A stretch of DNA of 64,000 nt, taken from assembly GCA_003695915.1 (NCBI GenBank), contig RFGF01000042.1, positions 1 through 64,000 of the forward strand. Reading direction: 5' to 3'. The notes under the pieces were generated by a model. That model was not told the origin of the DNA. It made no database searches and saw only the letters and a program-made list of their open reading frames with translations. Origin of the DNA: Nitrospirota bacterium. GTDB taxonomy: Bacteria; Nitrospirota; Nitrospiria; Nitrospirales; UBA8639. Shown here one piece after another: positions 40,992-48,801 of this stretch. A program made the position numbers and the translations under genes. Numbering within the stretch: the first letter of the stretch is position 1; every line of letters begins with the position of its first letter.

Positions 40992-42002
40992 CTATTCGTT
41001 CAACCGCTCGATGACGGCTGCCGCGATCAAGGGGACCATTAGCTCATGATGCCCAATCAACGAATACCCGCATCCCCCCTTTTGAGTCGGTCGCTTCACC
41101 ACATTGGTCAGCGGGCGGTAATGCGGCAAAAAATCCAAATTCACCGTCGTAATTCGTTTGAGGGCAGCCCCGAGATTTCTGCTCAGTGTGACAGTCTTCA
41201 AAAACACTTCCGGCAAAAGGACCGCTGATCCTATATTGATATATACCCCCCCTTCCATCTTCGAGACTACTGCCGCCAGCCTTCGGAAATCAACCAAAGA
41301 AGTTGCCCCCAACGCTGCGCCATCGGCCCGAGGATGCATATGAATGATGTCTGTTCCGAGTGCGATGTGGACGGTCATGGGCAATCCCAGCCGAGCCCCG
41401 GTAGCCAGAAGACTGAGCCGACGATAAGGAAAAAGGTGAGGATGGCGGAGCAGATAGCGACCCACGGCTTCCCCCATCCCCATTCCTGCCTTCCATCCTT
41501 CTTGAATCGCCTCGTTCAATATTCGTCCTGTTTCCTCAGCCATACCGAATCGACCGGAATCGATCTCGGCTTCCACTTCCTCCGAGGTTCGACCAAGATA
41601 GGCGAGCTCGAAGTCATGGATGACGACCGCTCCGTTCATCGCAACGGCCGTGACAATGCCCCGCTTCATCAGATCGACCAGAATAGGATTGAGGCCCACT
41701 TTGGTGGCATGAGCCCCCATTCCCAGAATCACCGGTTTCCCCGCACGGCGGGCACGAACGATCGCCTCCACGACGGCCCGAAACGTTTTTCCCGCCAGAA
41801 TGTCTGGAAGTGAGCGGAGAAACCGCGCAAACGTACCGTGCCGTTTCCATGGATGTGCAAAATCGGCGACGTTGACCTTGCTATGACGCGATGCCAGCGG
41901 ATAGGTCTGCAGCCGAGAGAGATCCAGTGGTGGAATCGATGGATGCGGGCGTTTAGGGCGTTTCGGCAAAGATCCGCTCTTCGATGATTTCACAGAGCAC
42001 AT
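40992..42002 (-). CDS. Deoxyhypusine-synthase-like protein (unassigned)
   Basis: 336 aa. The sequence has a nucleotide-binding-like pattern (GKPVILGMGAHATKVGLNPILVDLMKRG), then VHIALGTDIIHMHPRADGAALGATS and a C-terminal YSLIGHHELMVPLI. The arrangement recalls deoxyhypusine-synthase-type NAD-binding folds; bacteria lack hypusine, and relatives with this look are found beside sugar isomerase genes. I do not assign a reaction. Its 5' end overlaps the gmhA 3' end by 50 bases, so the first codons (MCSVKSSKSG) may not be the true start; a downstream start is possible. Confidence 0.6.
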   Translation of the reverse strand: MCSVKSSKSGSLPKRPKRPHPSIPPLDLSRLQTYPLASRHSKVNVADFAHPWKRHGTFARFLRSLPDILAGKTFRAVVEAIVRARRAGKPVILGMGAHATKVGLNPILVDLMKRGIVTAVAMNGAVVIHDFELAYLGRTSEEVEAEIDSGRFGMAEETGRILNEAIQEGWKAGMGMGEAVGRYLLRHPHLFPYRRLSLLATGARLGLPMTVHIALGTDIIHMHPRADGAALGATSLVDFRRLAAVVSKMEGGVYINIGSAVLLPEVFLKTVTLSRNLGAALKRITTVNLDFLPHYRPLTNVVKRPTQKGGCGYSLIGHHELMVPLIAAAVIERLNE

Positions 42003-42570
42003 GTCCGAGAGTCATATGACATTCCTGAATCCGCGCCGTCACCGACGACGGAACGATAAAGGGATACTCGACCAGTGTCGCGAGTTTGCCACCCGTGCCT
42101 CCAGTCCATCCCACAGTCACCAATCCGCGTGTTCGCGCAACCTCGACTCCACGGAGGACATTATGGGAATTGCCGCTTGTGCTGATGGCCACAGCGATAT
42201 CGCCTTTGCGGCCATGGGCATGGATTTGCCGAGCAAAGATCTCGCTGTAATCATAATCATTGGCAATGCAGGTCACGGCGGCCAAGTCCGTCGCCAGAGC
42301 AATGGCCGGAAGCGCCGCTCGGTCACGATGATAACGCCCCACAAATTCTGCGGCGAGATGCGAGGCATCGGTCGCGCTCCCTCCATTGCCGAAAAACAGC
42401 ACTTTCCGTCCTTCGTGAAATGCCCGGATCATGACTTGCGCCACATCGACAATACGTTGGGCATAGGTTTGGACAAACTGCCGTTTGACTGCGGCACTGG
42501 TCTCGAATCGCTCGATCACTTCATCTCGGTCCATGGCGGCAGATTGTAACAAGTCATCGACGTGTTGCAT
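41953..42570 (-). CDS. gmhA: Sedoheptulose-7-phosphate isomerase (SIS domain)
   Basis: 205 aa from the ATG at 42570 (GTG two codons earlier). GmhA makes D-glycero-manno-heptose 7-phosphate for LPS inner core. The SIS pattern is GNGGSATDASHLAAEFVGRY, VAISTSGNSHNVL and QECHMTLGHVLCEIIE. The ring of conserved residues fits GmhA rather than a generic SIS protein. Overlaps the next gene by 50 bases. Confidence 0.88.
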   Translation of the reverse strand: MQHVDDLLQSAAMDRDEVIERFETSAAVKRQFVQTYAQRIVDVAQVMIRAFHEGRKVLFFGNGGSATDASHLAAEFVGRYHRDRAALPAIALATDLAAVTCIANDYDYSEIFARQIHAHGRKGDIAVAISTSGNSHNVLRGVEVARTRGLVTVGWTGGTGGKLATLVEYPFIVPSSVTARIQECHMTLGHVLCEIIEERIFAETP

Positions 42571-42620
42571 AGACACAAGGCCTTAATGACGAGCCAGACG
42601 ATCTCGTTGTGCTTTGCCTT

Positions 42621-42647
42621 GCTGGGCTTGGAGCGTAATGATATAGT
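42621..42647 (+). promoter_or_regulatory. Extended -10 promoter at the CARF gene
   Basis: TGATATAGT (42639-42647) is an extended -10 element (TGn plus TATAGT). A weak -35-like TTGCTG lies 17 bases before it. The predicted start site falls at about 42654-42655, on the GTG of the CARF protein, which suggests a leaderless mRNA. Confidence 0.4.
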
Positions 42648-42654
42648 CGTAGCC

Positions 42655-43908
42655 GTGAGTACCGAGGGTTCCGTCAAAGCATTGCTGATCGCCGTGACCG
42701 ACGCCCCCGGCCCTGTTATCGCGTGTCTCCGCCGTCTCACCCCTGAACTGCTGTGTTTTTTTCTCCCCGCGTCCCGTCAGGCCTGTGTCGATTCTGAGAT
42801 TCACCCTACCCTCACCAAACTTCCCCAACGATGGGACTCTATCGTCACGCCCGATGCCAGCAGCTTTCCTTCATCTCTTCAGGTTCTCGCTGATCGCTTA
42901 CCCGTTCTCCTTCGAACATGGACCGTCGCACCGGGAGAATTGGCCATCGACGTCACTTGTGCCACTCCAGCCATGGCCGCCGCGATGGCGTTAGTCGGGC
43001 TCCCTTTTGCCGGACGGATCGGAACATCAAACGTCCCCGGCCAAGACGAGATCTGCGATGATCGATCCCTTGATCGGACGATAACCTGGGCATACAGCAA
43101 CCCCTGGGATCGAACAGCGGAATACTTCGGACATGAGGCGGCCGACCTCTTCAACCTGGGCAGGTATGCCGCGGCCGCGCAGGGTTTTCGACGTCTTGAG
43201 CACCGAGTGAGCGGTGGCTTGAAACCGCTGTATCGAGCCCTGGGCGATTTGTCCGAAGGCTATAGCCTTTGGGACCGATTTGGCTATCGGCAGGCCTGGG
43301 ACAAGCTCAAAACAGCGCTCAAATCTTTGGAGCTGAGCGCGGCTTGGGGCGGCCCCTCTGGGTTGCAGACGGTCTTACGCCATGTCAAGGACAATTTCCG
43401 TTTCCTCGAACAGGTGGTCATGGATCCCCAAGCCGTCAAGCCTCATCTTGGTGCCGATCTTCTCGCACATGCCAAACGACGCGTGGAACGCGACCGCAAC
43501 ATCGAGGTCGGCACCCGCGTTCTGCTTCGAGCTCTCGAAGTTTATGCCCAAACACAATTGTTTACTCGCTACCACATAAAAAGCTGGGATGTGGACATTG
43601 ATCGGCTTCCACAGGCGCTGAAAGAAACATGCCGGACTTGTTATCTGAGCGATGTCGACGGGAAATATCACTTGCCGCTGCATGCACAATTTCGAGTCCT
43701 CGCCGGGCTCGGCGATGCCATGGGACAGGCGTTTTTAGCCAATTGGGCAGCGATGAAGTCGCTCATGGACGCTGCCGATCACGCCATTCTTGGAGGAGGA
43801 TTTACTCCTATTAAGCTCGAACGATTTTCTCAACTGTACGACATGGTGCTGAAGCTCTGCCAAGTTCGCGACGTCGACCTTCCGACGTTTCCCACCCTCA
43901 AACTGTAG
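42655..43908 (+). CDS. Orphan CARF-domain protein, Cas02710 (TIGR02710)-like
   Basis: 417 aa from the GTG at 42655 (an alternative ATG is at 42586). The N-terminal half reads as a CARF fold: a first strand and loop ALLIAVTDAPGPVIACLRRL with PELLCFFLP, then IDVTCATPAMAAAMAL in the place of the usual (D/N).TGGTK.M. The second half is helical: ADLFNLGRYAAAAQGFRRLEHRV, then LLAHAKRRVERDRNIEVGTRVLLRALEVYAQ, as in the Cas_Cas02710 family. These sense cyclic oligoadenylates in type III CRISPR systems. I see no CRISPR array or cas gene in the window and no clear R-x4-6-H HEPN motif. Family call moderately sure; function inferred. Confidence 0.65.
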   Translation: MSTEGSVKALLIAVTDAPGPVIACLRRLTPELLCFFLPASRQACVDSEIHPTLTKLPQRWDSIVTPDASSFPSSLQVLADRLPVLLRTWTVAPGELAIDVTCATPAMAAAMALVGLPFAGRIGTSNVPGQDEICDDRSLDRTITWAYSNPWDRTAEYFGHEAADLFNLGRYAAAAQGFRRLEHRVSGGLKPLYRALGDLSEGYSLWDRFGYRQAWDKLKTALKSLELSAAWGGPSGLQTVLRHVKDNFRFLEQVVMDPQAVKPHLGADLLAHAKRRVERDRNIEVGTRVLLRALEVYAQTQLFTRYHIKSWDVDIDRLPQALKETCRTCYLSDVDGKYHLPLHAQFRVLAGLGDAMGQAFLANWAAMKSLMDAADHAILGGGFTPIKLERFSQLYDMVLKLCQVRDVDLPTFPTLKL

Positions 43909-43916
43909 TCTGTTCC

Positions 43917-44346
43917 GTGCACATTCGCATTTATTACGAGGATACCGACTGCGGAGGGATCGTTTATTAGGCCAACTACCTCAATATTTCGAGCGAGCAC
44001 GCACTATGTGGAGGACCGTGGAATATCGGTTTCCGCATTGCTCGCGCAAGGACTGGAATTCCGTGTCACTCATGCAGACTTCACCTATCGGGCAGCCGCC
44101 ACATACGGAGATATCCTCGAGATCGATACGCATGTCACGGCCCGCCGCGCTTCGCTCAGGTTTCATCACCTCATCCGCAAAACCACCGAACGGCAGGTGA
44201 TTGTAGAAGGATCGGCCACTCTCGTCTGTGTGGATACACGAGGAAAGGTCGTGCGACTCCCGGCCTCGCTTCTTGCTGTCAGCGAAGAGCGGGCACTCAC
44301 GCAGCACACGGTCAACACCAATACTGTTGCCAACGACAGAACGTGA
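43917..44346 (+). pseudogene. Decayed 4-hydroxybenzoyl-CoA-type thioesterase (YbgC-like)
   Basis: The start reads VHIRIYYEDTDCGGIVY, the hot-dog thioesterase signature with its catalytic Asp, and then hits an in-frame TAG (43968-43970) where Tyr is expected before ANYLN. The following AATATTTCGAGCG appears to have lost a base relative to a Tyr-Phe-Glu-Arg reading, and the frame must shift again to reach THYVEDRGISVSALL at about 44000. The rest (TYRAAATYGDILEIDTHV, VEGSATLVCVDTRGKVVRLP) is an intact C-terminal half in another frame. One stop and two frameshifts indicate a pseudogene. It lies 8 bases after the CARF gene. Confidence 0.75.
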
Positions 44347-44404
44347 CTTGATTGCCAGACGCCAGACCCTTTTCAAATCTCTCGAGGCCAGGTAAAATTT
44401 ACGT

Positions 44405-44716
44405 ATGTTAGCCGCTTTGCCAAACCTCGTCACATGTGTCTTCGCTGCCTACATCTATGGCGGCCCGGACGTCAATTTACATCAATATCAGCCCTTGTCG
44501 AATCCCGATCCAGAATGCGGTTTCGTCGCATGGGTCGACGAAGATCACTTTCACTTAGAGCGGAACGGGTATCACGTTTCCGTGCCGCTTCCCATTCGTC
44601 AAGGCTGGTACCGCTTCCAGTATTACTGGGGGCAAGACTTTGCGTATTTTTCCAATCCTCATAGTTCGACCTGGTACGAGGTGCCGGTCCGAGCAGGGCC
44701 GAAAGGCTTCTACTAA
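44405..44716 (+). CDS. Small hypothetical protein
   Basis: 103 aa, rich in Tyr, Trp and Pro (WYRFQYYWGQDFAYFSNPHSSTWYEVPV). No signal peptide clearly visible beyond a weakly hydrophobic start. No family recognised. The composition is protein-like, but no strong ribosome site precedes the ATG. Confidence 0.4.
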   Translation: MLAALPNLVTCVFAAYIYGGPDVNLHQYQPLSNPDPECGFVAWVDEDHFHLERNGYHVSVPLPIRQGWYRFQYYWGQDFAYFSNPHSSTWYEVPVRAGPKGFY

Positions 44717-44821
44717 ACCCACCCGTCTCGGCTGACAGCTGTTCAACACTCTGCTCTGCTCTCCCTGTAAAAACGCTTCTAAGTCTGACGACGTCATTCG
44801 AAGCCCAGGCTCTTTTCCGCA

Positions 44822-45310
44822 CTACAGTCTCGCCAGGGCGATTCCTAGAAACAAGATCACAAGACCCGACACGAGCGTCATCCGGGCCAGCCACGGCGAA
44901 AGGCGCAAAAGCGTGCGCTCGCATGGGGTCCACATCGAACGATCTTTCCGCGCAATCTCACGGACCCGAGGGCCGACCACACGGTCGTGAATGATCGAGA
45001 GACCGAGCAGAACGATCACCATCCCCAATTTCGCTTGAACGATCCCGGGCCATTGGAATGGGGAGACAGCCCACGACACATGTCGAGTCAGCAAAAACGA
45101 CCCCGTCCCCACGAGCACCACGACCGCTCCCCACACCCATGATCGAAATCGGCGAGCGAGGTGGACAAACCACTCTCGCACCTCACCCGAACCCCTGCGA
45201 ACAAGCGGAGCCGCCACCAACGAAAGAAACAACATGCCTCCCACCCAAAACGTGGCCCCCACGAGATGCAACCAGACTATAATGATCTGGTACCAGATGG
45301 TGTCAGACAT
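44822..45310 (-). CDS. CopD-like integral membrane protein
   Basis: 162 aa from the ATG at 45310. Four transmembrane helices: IIIVWLHLVGATFWVGGMLF, VWGAVVVLVGTGSFLL, LGMVIVLLGLSIIHD, and MTLVSGLVILFLGIAL. The conserved HLVGA(T)FWVGG pattern with early His, and a second conserved His/Arg in the third helix, fits the CopD/DUF4149-type family linked to copper or haem. It is encoded near the copper oxidase region, but copper transport is only a family inference. Confidence 0.6.
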   Translation of the reverse strand: MSDTIWYQIIIVWLHLVGATFWVGGMLFLSLVAAPLVRRGSGEVREWFVHLARRFRSWVWGAVVVLVGTGSFLLTRHVSWAVSPFQWPGIVQAKLGMVIVLLGLSIIHDRVVGPRVREIARKDRSMWTPCERTLLRLSPWLARMTLVSGLVILFLGIALARL

Positions 45311-45416
45311 CGTTAGAAAGGCATAAGATTGAGAGGAGGGGCGTTCGTTGTCAAACGGGACAACATGGCTCGACGCGAAGCGAACCATGCGAACAGACTA
45401 GCGTATAAGACAGGAG

Positions 45417-45442
45417 GCGACCTTCTCCGAAAAGAAGGCCGC
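45417..45442 (-). terminator. Possible terminator after the outer-membrane barrel gene
   Basis: On the minus strand GGCGGCCTTCT-TTTCGG-AGAAGGTCGCC forms an 11-bp stem with mismatches, followed by a pyrimidine-rich TCCTGTCTTAT. It lies downstream of the barrel gene and before CopD. Confidence 0.4.
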
Positions 45443-45555
45443 CTATCTGACAGACCGGCCTCCAGGAAACGACTAGCTTTCGTATGCTGATTATTTTCCC
45501 TTGCCTTACTCTTGCGCAAGGGGTCTCGTGAACCCTGCGTGGTCACGCCCACACG

Positions 45556-46272
45556 CTAAAAAGCGATACCGACATAGCCGCCCACCGTCCCGAAATTATT
45601 GACGGTGTCCGTTTGATTCGTCGCCAGATGATATCGGCCATCGACGCCGAGGTGAAACGCTTTCCAAATACGATATTGCGCGCCGACAGCAAACTGCGCC
45701 CCGATATCCAAGACCGTGGTATCGTTGGACGGCGGACTGATCACGTGAAAATCCAGCCCGATGGGAATGATCCACGGCCGGAACCGGCTGCCTTCCAAGA
45801 ACAAAATTTTGGGCGCGACATTGACCGTGAGCATCGTGATTTGGACTTTTTTGTTCGCACTGCTATTGACATCGCATGCGGTCAACGAATTATCATCGGC
45901 CAGAGCACATGTTGTCGGCACCGCCTGCGTGACGCGTTTCGAATCGAAGCGCTTGAACTCCACTCCCAGTTCTCCCATCACCCAAGTCCCGGGCATCATA
46001 TCCCACAAGCTCTTGGATAGCACAAAATCCAACCCAGCTCCGACGTAGTAGCCGGTATTTCCATCGTTGGTTCCGGAAGCCCCAAACACATCGGTAAACA
46101 CCTCGTTCGATCGATCGTTGGCCAGAAAGGCTGCGCCGCCTCGGAAAAACACCATATTGCCAGTTCCTTGGCTTTGTTGTGCTCCCGCCACGCTCGAGAG
46201 CATTCCTCCTAGCATGGCAAACACGATCAGACAGGCAACGATCCAATGATTGACTTTTCGGAACGAAACCAT
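45556..46272 (-). CDS. Outer-membrane beta-barrel protein
   Basis: 238 aa. A signal peptide (WIVACLIVFAMLGGMLSSVAGA) is followed by amphipathic strands and a terminal aromatic (GTVGGYVGIAF, ending in Phe), the signature of outer-membrane barrels of about eight strands. Two cysteines (CALADDNSLTAC) in a loop probably form a disulfide. Porin or surface barrel; ligand unknown. Confidence 0.75.
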   Translation of the reverse strand: MVSFRKVNHWIVACLIVFAMLGGMLSSVAGAQQSQGTGNMVFFRGGAAFLANDRSNEVFTDVFGASGTNDGNTGYYVGAGLDFVLSKSLWDMMPGTWVMGELGVEFKRFDSKRVTQAVPTTCALADDNSLTACDVNSSANKKVQITMLTVNVAPKILFLEGSRFRPWIIPIGLDFHVISPPSNDTTVLDIGAQFAVGAQYRIWKAFHLGVDGRYHLATNQTDTVNNFGTVGGYVGIAF

Positions 46273-46343
46273 TGCGCCACCTCCTCTGTGTGAATATTCC
46301 GGTATTGCGAATAAATAAATTCTGCTCTCCTTCCTTGTGCGCG

Positions 46344-46778
46344 TTACCTCATGAGCATCTGGTTGGCGATGTTCTGCCGTTCAGCCAACGTGAGACGCGT
46401 ACCGGCTAACACGAACACCACCGTTTCCTCGTGACGAATATGCGTCTGAAATTGACCGATCAACGTGTGAATTTCCTCAGGATCGGGGATTGTGTGCTGA
46501 CAGGTCCCTTGCATGGCCTCCATGAGCTTTACGATCTTTTCTTCCAATTCGCGATGTTCCTGCACCAACGAATCGAGCGATTGGCCACCGCTTCCCAGCG
46601 CCGTTCGCAATCCTTCGAACAGGACCTGCTCTCTTCGGAAATGCACTCTACAATCGCGCATGAGAGCCTGCAGAAGAGCGAGACGGGTTTCTTTGTTTTC
46701 CACCTGCTGCTCGAGCAAGGCCAATTGCCCCAACAGGACAGCATGATCGTTCTTCAGCAGACTGACGGGATCGTCCAT
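46344..46778 (-). CDS. Hemerythrin-like (HHE) protein
   Basis: 144 aa from the ATG at 46778 (a TTG start at 46871 would add 31 residues but would leave only 8 bases between it and the FNR-like site). Four-helix bundle with iron ligands in NDHAVLLGQL, HFRREQVLFE, HRELEEK and HIRHEETVVF. Hemerythrins bind O2, NO or act in Fe-S repair. The nearby Crp/Fnr-type gene and FNR-like site suggest O2 or NO response. Confidence 0.85.
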   Translation of the reverse strand: MDDPVSLLKNDHAVLLGQLALLEQQVENKETRLALLQALMRDCRVHFRREQVLFEGLRTALGSGGQSLDSLVQEHRELEEKIVKLMEAMQGTCQHTIPDPEEIHTLIGQFQTHIRHEETVVFVLAGTRLTLAERQNIANQMLMR

Positions 46779-47134
46779 CGCAAGATCCAGCGATGTAGTT
46801 TCGTGAAGTCCGACGAGCCTCAGCGGCGCATCGTAGAGCAAGAAAGGTCGAGTGTCGTTGCGGAGGGACAAGACGTTTACTGATTCTGATCAAGTTCTTT
46901 CATAGGTCTTTAGGCCTGCCGGTTTGAGCTCTACTCGAGGCCTGTTGGCTTCAGAGAAACGGCAGATCCGCGTAACGTGTGGGTTTGAAGAAGGATGTCT
47001 TGAACAGCGTTCTCGCGACACTCTGCCCTTCACCTCGATGAGCTTTGGGGCAAATCGGCCTCGAAGACGATCGTGACCTCCCTGATGCGGGGAGGCTCAA
47101 CGATAAGGAGAAAGGAATAGGCGAAAGGAGACTC
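46779..47134. other. Intergenic region between Crp/Fnr and hemerythrin genes
   Basis: About 355 bases after the end of the Crp/Fnr gene. It contains an FNR-type box (46880-46893) and a TACGAT -10-like element near 46828. No gene supported. Confidence 0.45.
46880..46893 (-). promoter_or_regulatory. FNR/CRP-type binding site
   Basis: On the minus strand TTGATCAGAATCAG matches the FNR consensus TTGAT-N4-ATCAA in nine of ten positions. It lies about 100 bases upstream of the hemerythrin ATG at 46778. The Crp/Fnr-type protein encoded at 47135-47899 could bind it. Confidence 0.45.
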
Positions 47135-47899
47135 TTACGGAGAGGAAAGACGGCGGGCCGCCCGTGCGAGGCGGTCCGCCTGACAGATGGTGATCTCGCG
47201 CCCGTGGATCTCGATGATCTTTTTGGTATGCAACGCGGTCAGAATGCGCACGGCGGTTTCCGTGGTCATTGCAGCCATTTGCGCCAATTCCTCGCGTCGG
47301 AGTTGAAGCGCAATCCGGATGCCCTGCTCCGCCGGCTCGCCGTAGCGATTCGCCAATTCCAGCAAGAGGCCGGCAATGCGCTCGCGGGCAGAGGCAAACG
47401 CCAACTGATCGGATTCCTCCAACGACGAACCCATCGTTCGGCTCAACAACTTGACGAGGCGAACAGCCAATTCGCCATGTCGTTCGAGAAACGCGAGATA
47501 CTTCGTTCGATCCAGCACGCACACCTGAGAGGGCTCAATGGCTTCACAGGTGACTTCATGAACGGCACCGTCTTGAAACGTGTGCTTTTCGATGAGCTGC
47601 CCCGGATCGACAATGCCCACCAGACGGCATTGGCCGCGCGCCGTCGTCCGCGTCAGCTTGACCCGCCCCGAGCACAGGATATACAGCCCCAAGACCGCGT
47701 GCCCCTCGTAAAACAGGAATTGGCCTGGTCGATACACCAGCGTATGCCGAATGGCCTCGAACTCCGAAAAAAGACCGGGCTCCACATTACAGAGATCCGC
47801 GGTTTCCCGGCTCGGGCAAACTCGGCACTCGATCAATGCCGGCCGAGTCCATCGCGTGGTCGACCGATCCATGCTTCCAACTCTACCGTTTTCGCCCAT
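47135..47899 (-). CDS. Crp/Fnr-family transcription regulator
   Basis: 254 aa. A cyclic-nucleotide-binding-like beta roll (YRPGQFLFYEGHAVLGLYILCSGRVKL) is followed by the long dimer helix and a winged HTH (RREELAQMAAMTTETAVRILTAL). An N-terminal CRVC.........C set (Cys near residues 27, 30, 39) resembles the cysteines of FNR that hold an oxygen-sensitive [4Fe-4S] cluster, but spacing differs. This suggests O2 or redox sensing. It is followed by the hemerythrin gene with an FNR-like site. Confidence 0.85.
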   Translation of the reverse strand: MGENGRVGSMDRSTTRWTRPALIECRVCPSRETADLCNVEPGLFSEFEAIRHTLVYRPGQFLFYEGHAVLGLYILCSGRVKLTRTTARGQCRLVGIVDPGQLIEKHTFQDGAVHEVTCEAIEPSQVCVLDRTKYLAFLERHGELAVRLVKLLSRTMGSSLEESDQLAFASARERIAGLLLELANRYGEPAEQGIRIALQLRREELAQMAAMTTETAVRILTALHTKKIIEIHGREITICQADRLARAARRLSSP

Positions 47900-47981
47900 G
47901 CCGTGGCGCTGTCATGAAAATTCAAACGAGACTCACGCGTTCGCACACCGCCCTCGATCATCTCGAGCGTTGGTGCGAGCG

Positions 47982-48575
47982 TTATTCTTGCTCCAACGGG
48001 AACGAAATAATAACGCCGCCCATGACATCGCCGAGCTTGAAATCCCGGCGTGAGCTGAGAATATGGGCATTGTGGCAGTTGACGCAAGCCTGCGATACGG
48101 CTCGGTCCGCGTAGATGGCCTTGAAGAAGCGCTTGCCGCCTCGCGTGATAATGCCGGAATAGACGTCGTCGGGATTATTCGCGACGAATTGCAACCCGGC
48201 TTGTTCGAAATCGTTCGCCGGACCATTTCGTTCATAAATAGGCCACAAACTCGCCAATCGGTAATGAAGTCCTAACCCGCGCGCCGCCACTTCCTGACCC
48301 GACATCAACAACATTTGTGCGGGAAGCGGAAGCGCGTTCCGTTTTTTCCAACCCTCGCTGGCCATGACAATTCCTAGTTCCTGCATGCGTTCTACGACAT
48401 GGGTCGTGTAGAGCGTGCGATCCGCTTCGATAACAGCGTGAATATAATCGGCCACAATTTCCGGAGGAACTCCAAACGCCTTTTCCTCAGCTCGTACACT
48501 TGGCATGGCTGCTATCCATCCACACATTGCCGCACTCAGAACGATGACTTTCCAGAATGAAGGCTGAGTACGCAT
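47982..48575 (-). CDS. DUF3365 (Tll0287-like) c-type haem protein
   Basis: 197 aa from the ATG at 48575, preceded by GAAAGGAGGACGTC. A signal peptide (VIVLSAAMCGWIAAMPSVRA) precedes a PAS-like DUF3365 domain and a single haem-c site CVNCH (164-168). Similar single-haem proteins are periplasmic redox sensors or carriers. It lies between the cupredoxin gene and the Crp/Fnr gene on the same strand. Confidence 0.85.
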   Translation of the reverse strand: MRTQPSFWKVIVLSAAMCGWIAAMPSVRAEEKAFGVPPEIVADYIHAVIEADRTLYTTHVVERMQELGIVMASEGWKKRNALPLPAQMLLMSGQEVAARGLGLHYRLASLWPIYERNGPANDFEQAGLQFVANNPDDVYSGIITRGGKRFFKAIYADRAVSQACVNCHNAHILSSRRDFKLGDVMGGVIISFPLEQE

Positions 48576-48740
48576 GACGTCCTCCTTTCTCTCGCCCGCG
48601 ATTGACGAGAAGTCTACATGATTGATGCATTGCTTCGTGCCCCCATCCATAGGATTATTTGCCACTTGAGATGGCTTCGGGACACGTTGACTTTACTGTA
48701 TTGTACGCTTTTGCAAGAACGAAATCGACAGATGCCCCAA

Positions 48741-48778
48741 ACAAAAACGGAGCTGCCACTTCTTGCATGGCAGCTCCG
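48741..48778 (-). terminator. Strong terminator after the cupredoxin gene
   Basis: On the minus strand CGGAGCTGCCA, a nine-base loop, TGGCAGCTCCG, then TTTTTGTTT: a perfect 11-bp stem with a T-run, 24 bases after the cupredoxin stop. It shows that the DUF3365 gene has its own promoter. Confidence 0.9.
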
Positions 48779-48801
48779 CCATCGATGTCGGCATATGTCG
48801 A

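Noticed and set aside
47045-47917. 290-codon plus-strand open frame
   Set aside because: It mirrors the Crp/Fnr gene on the other strand, and its residues are low-complexity antisense products.
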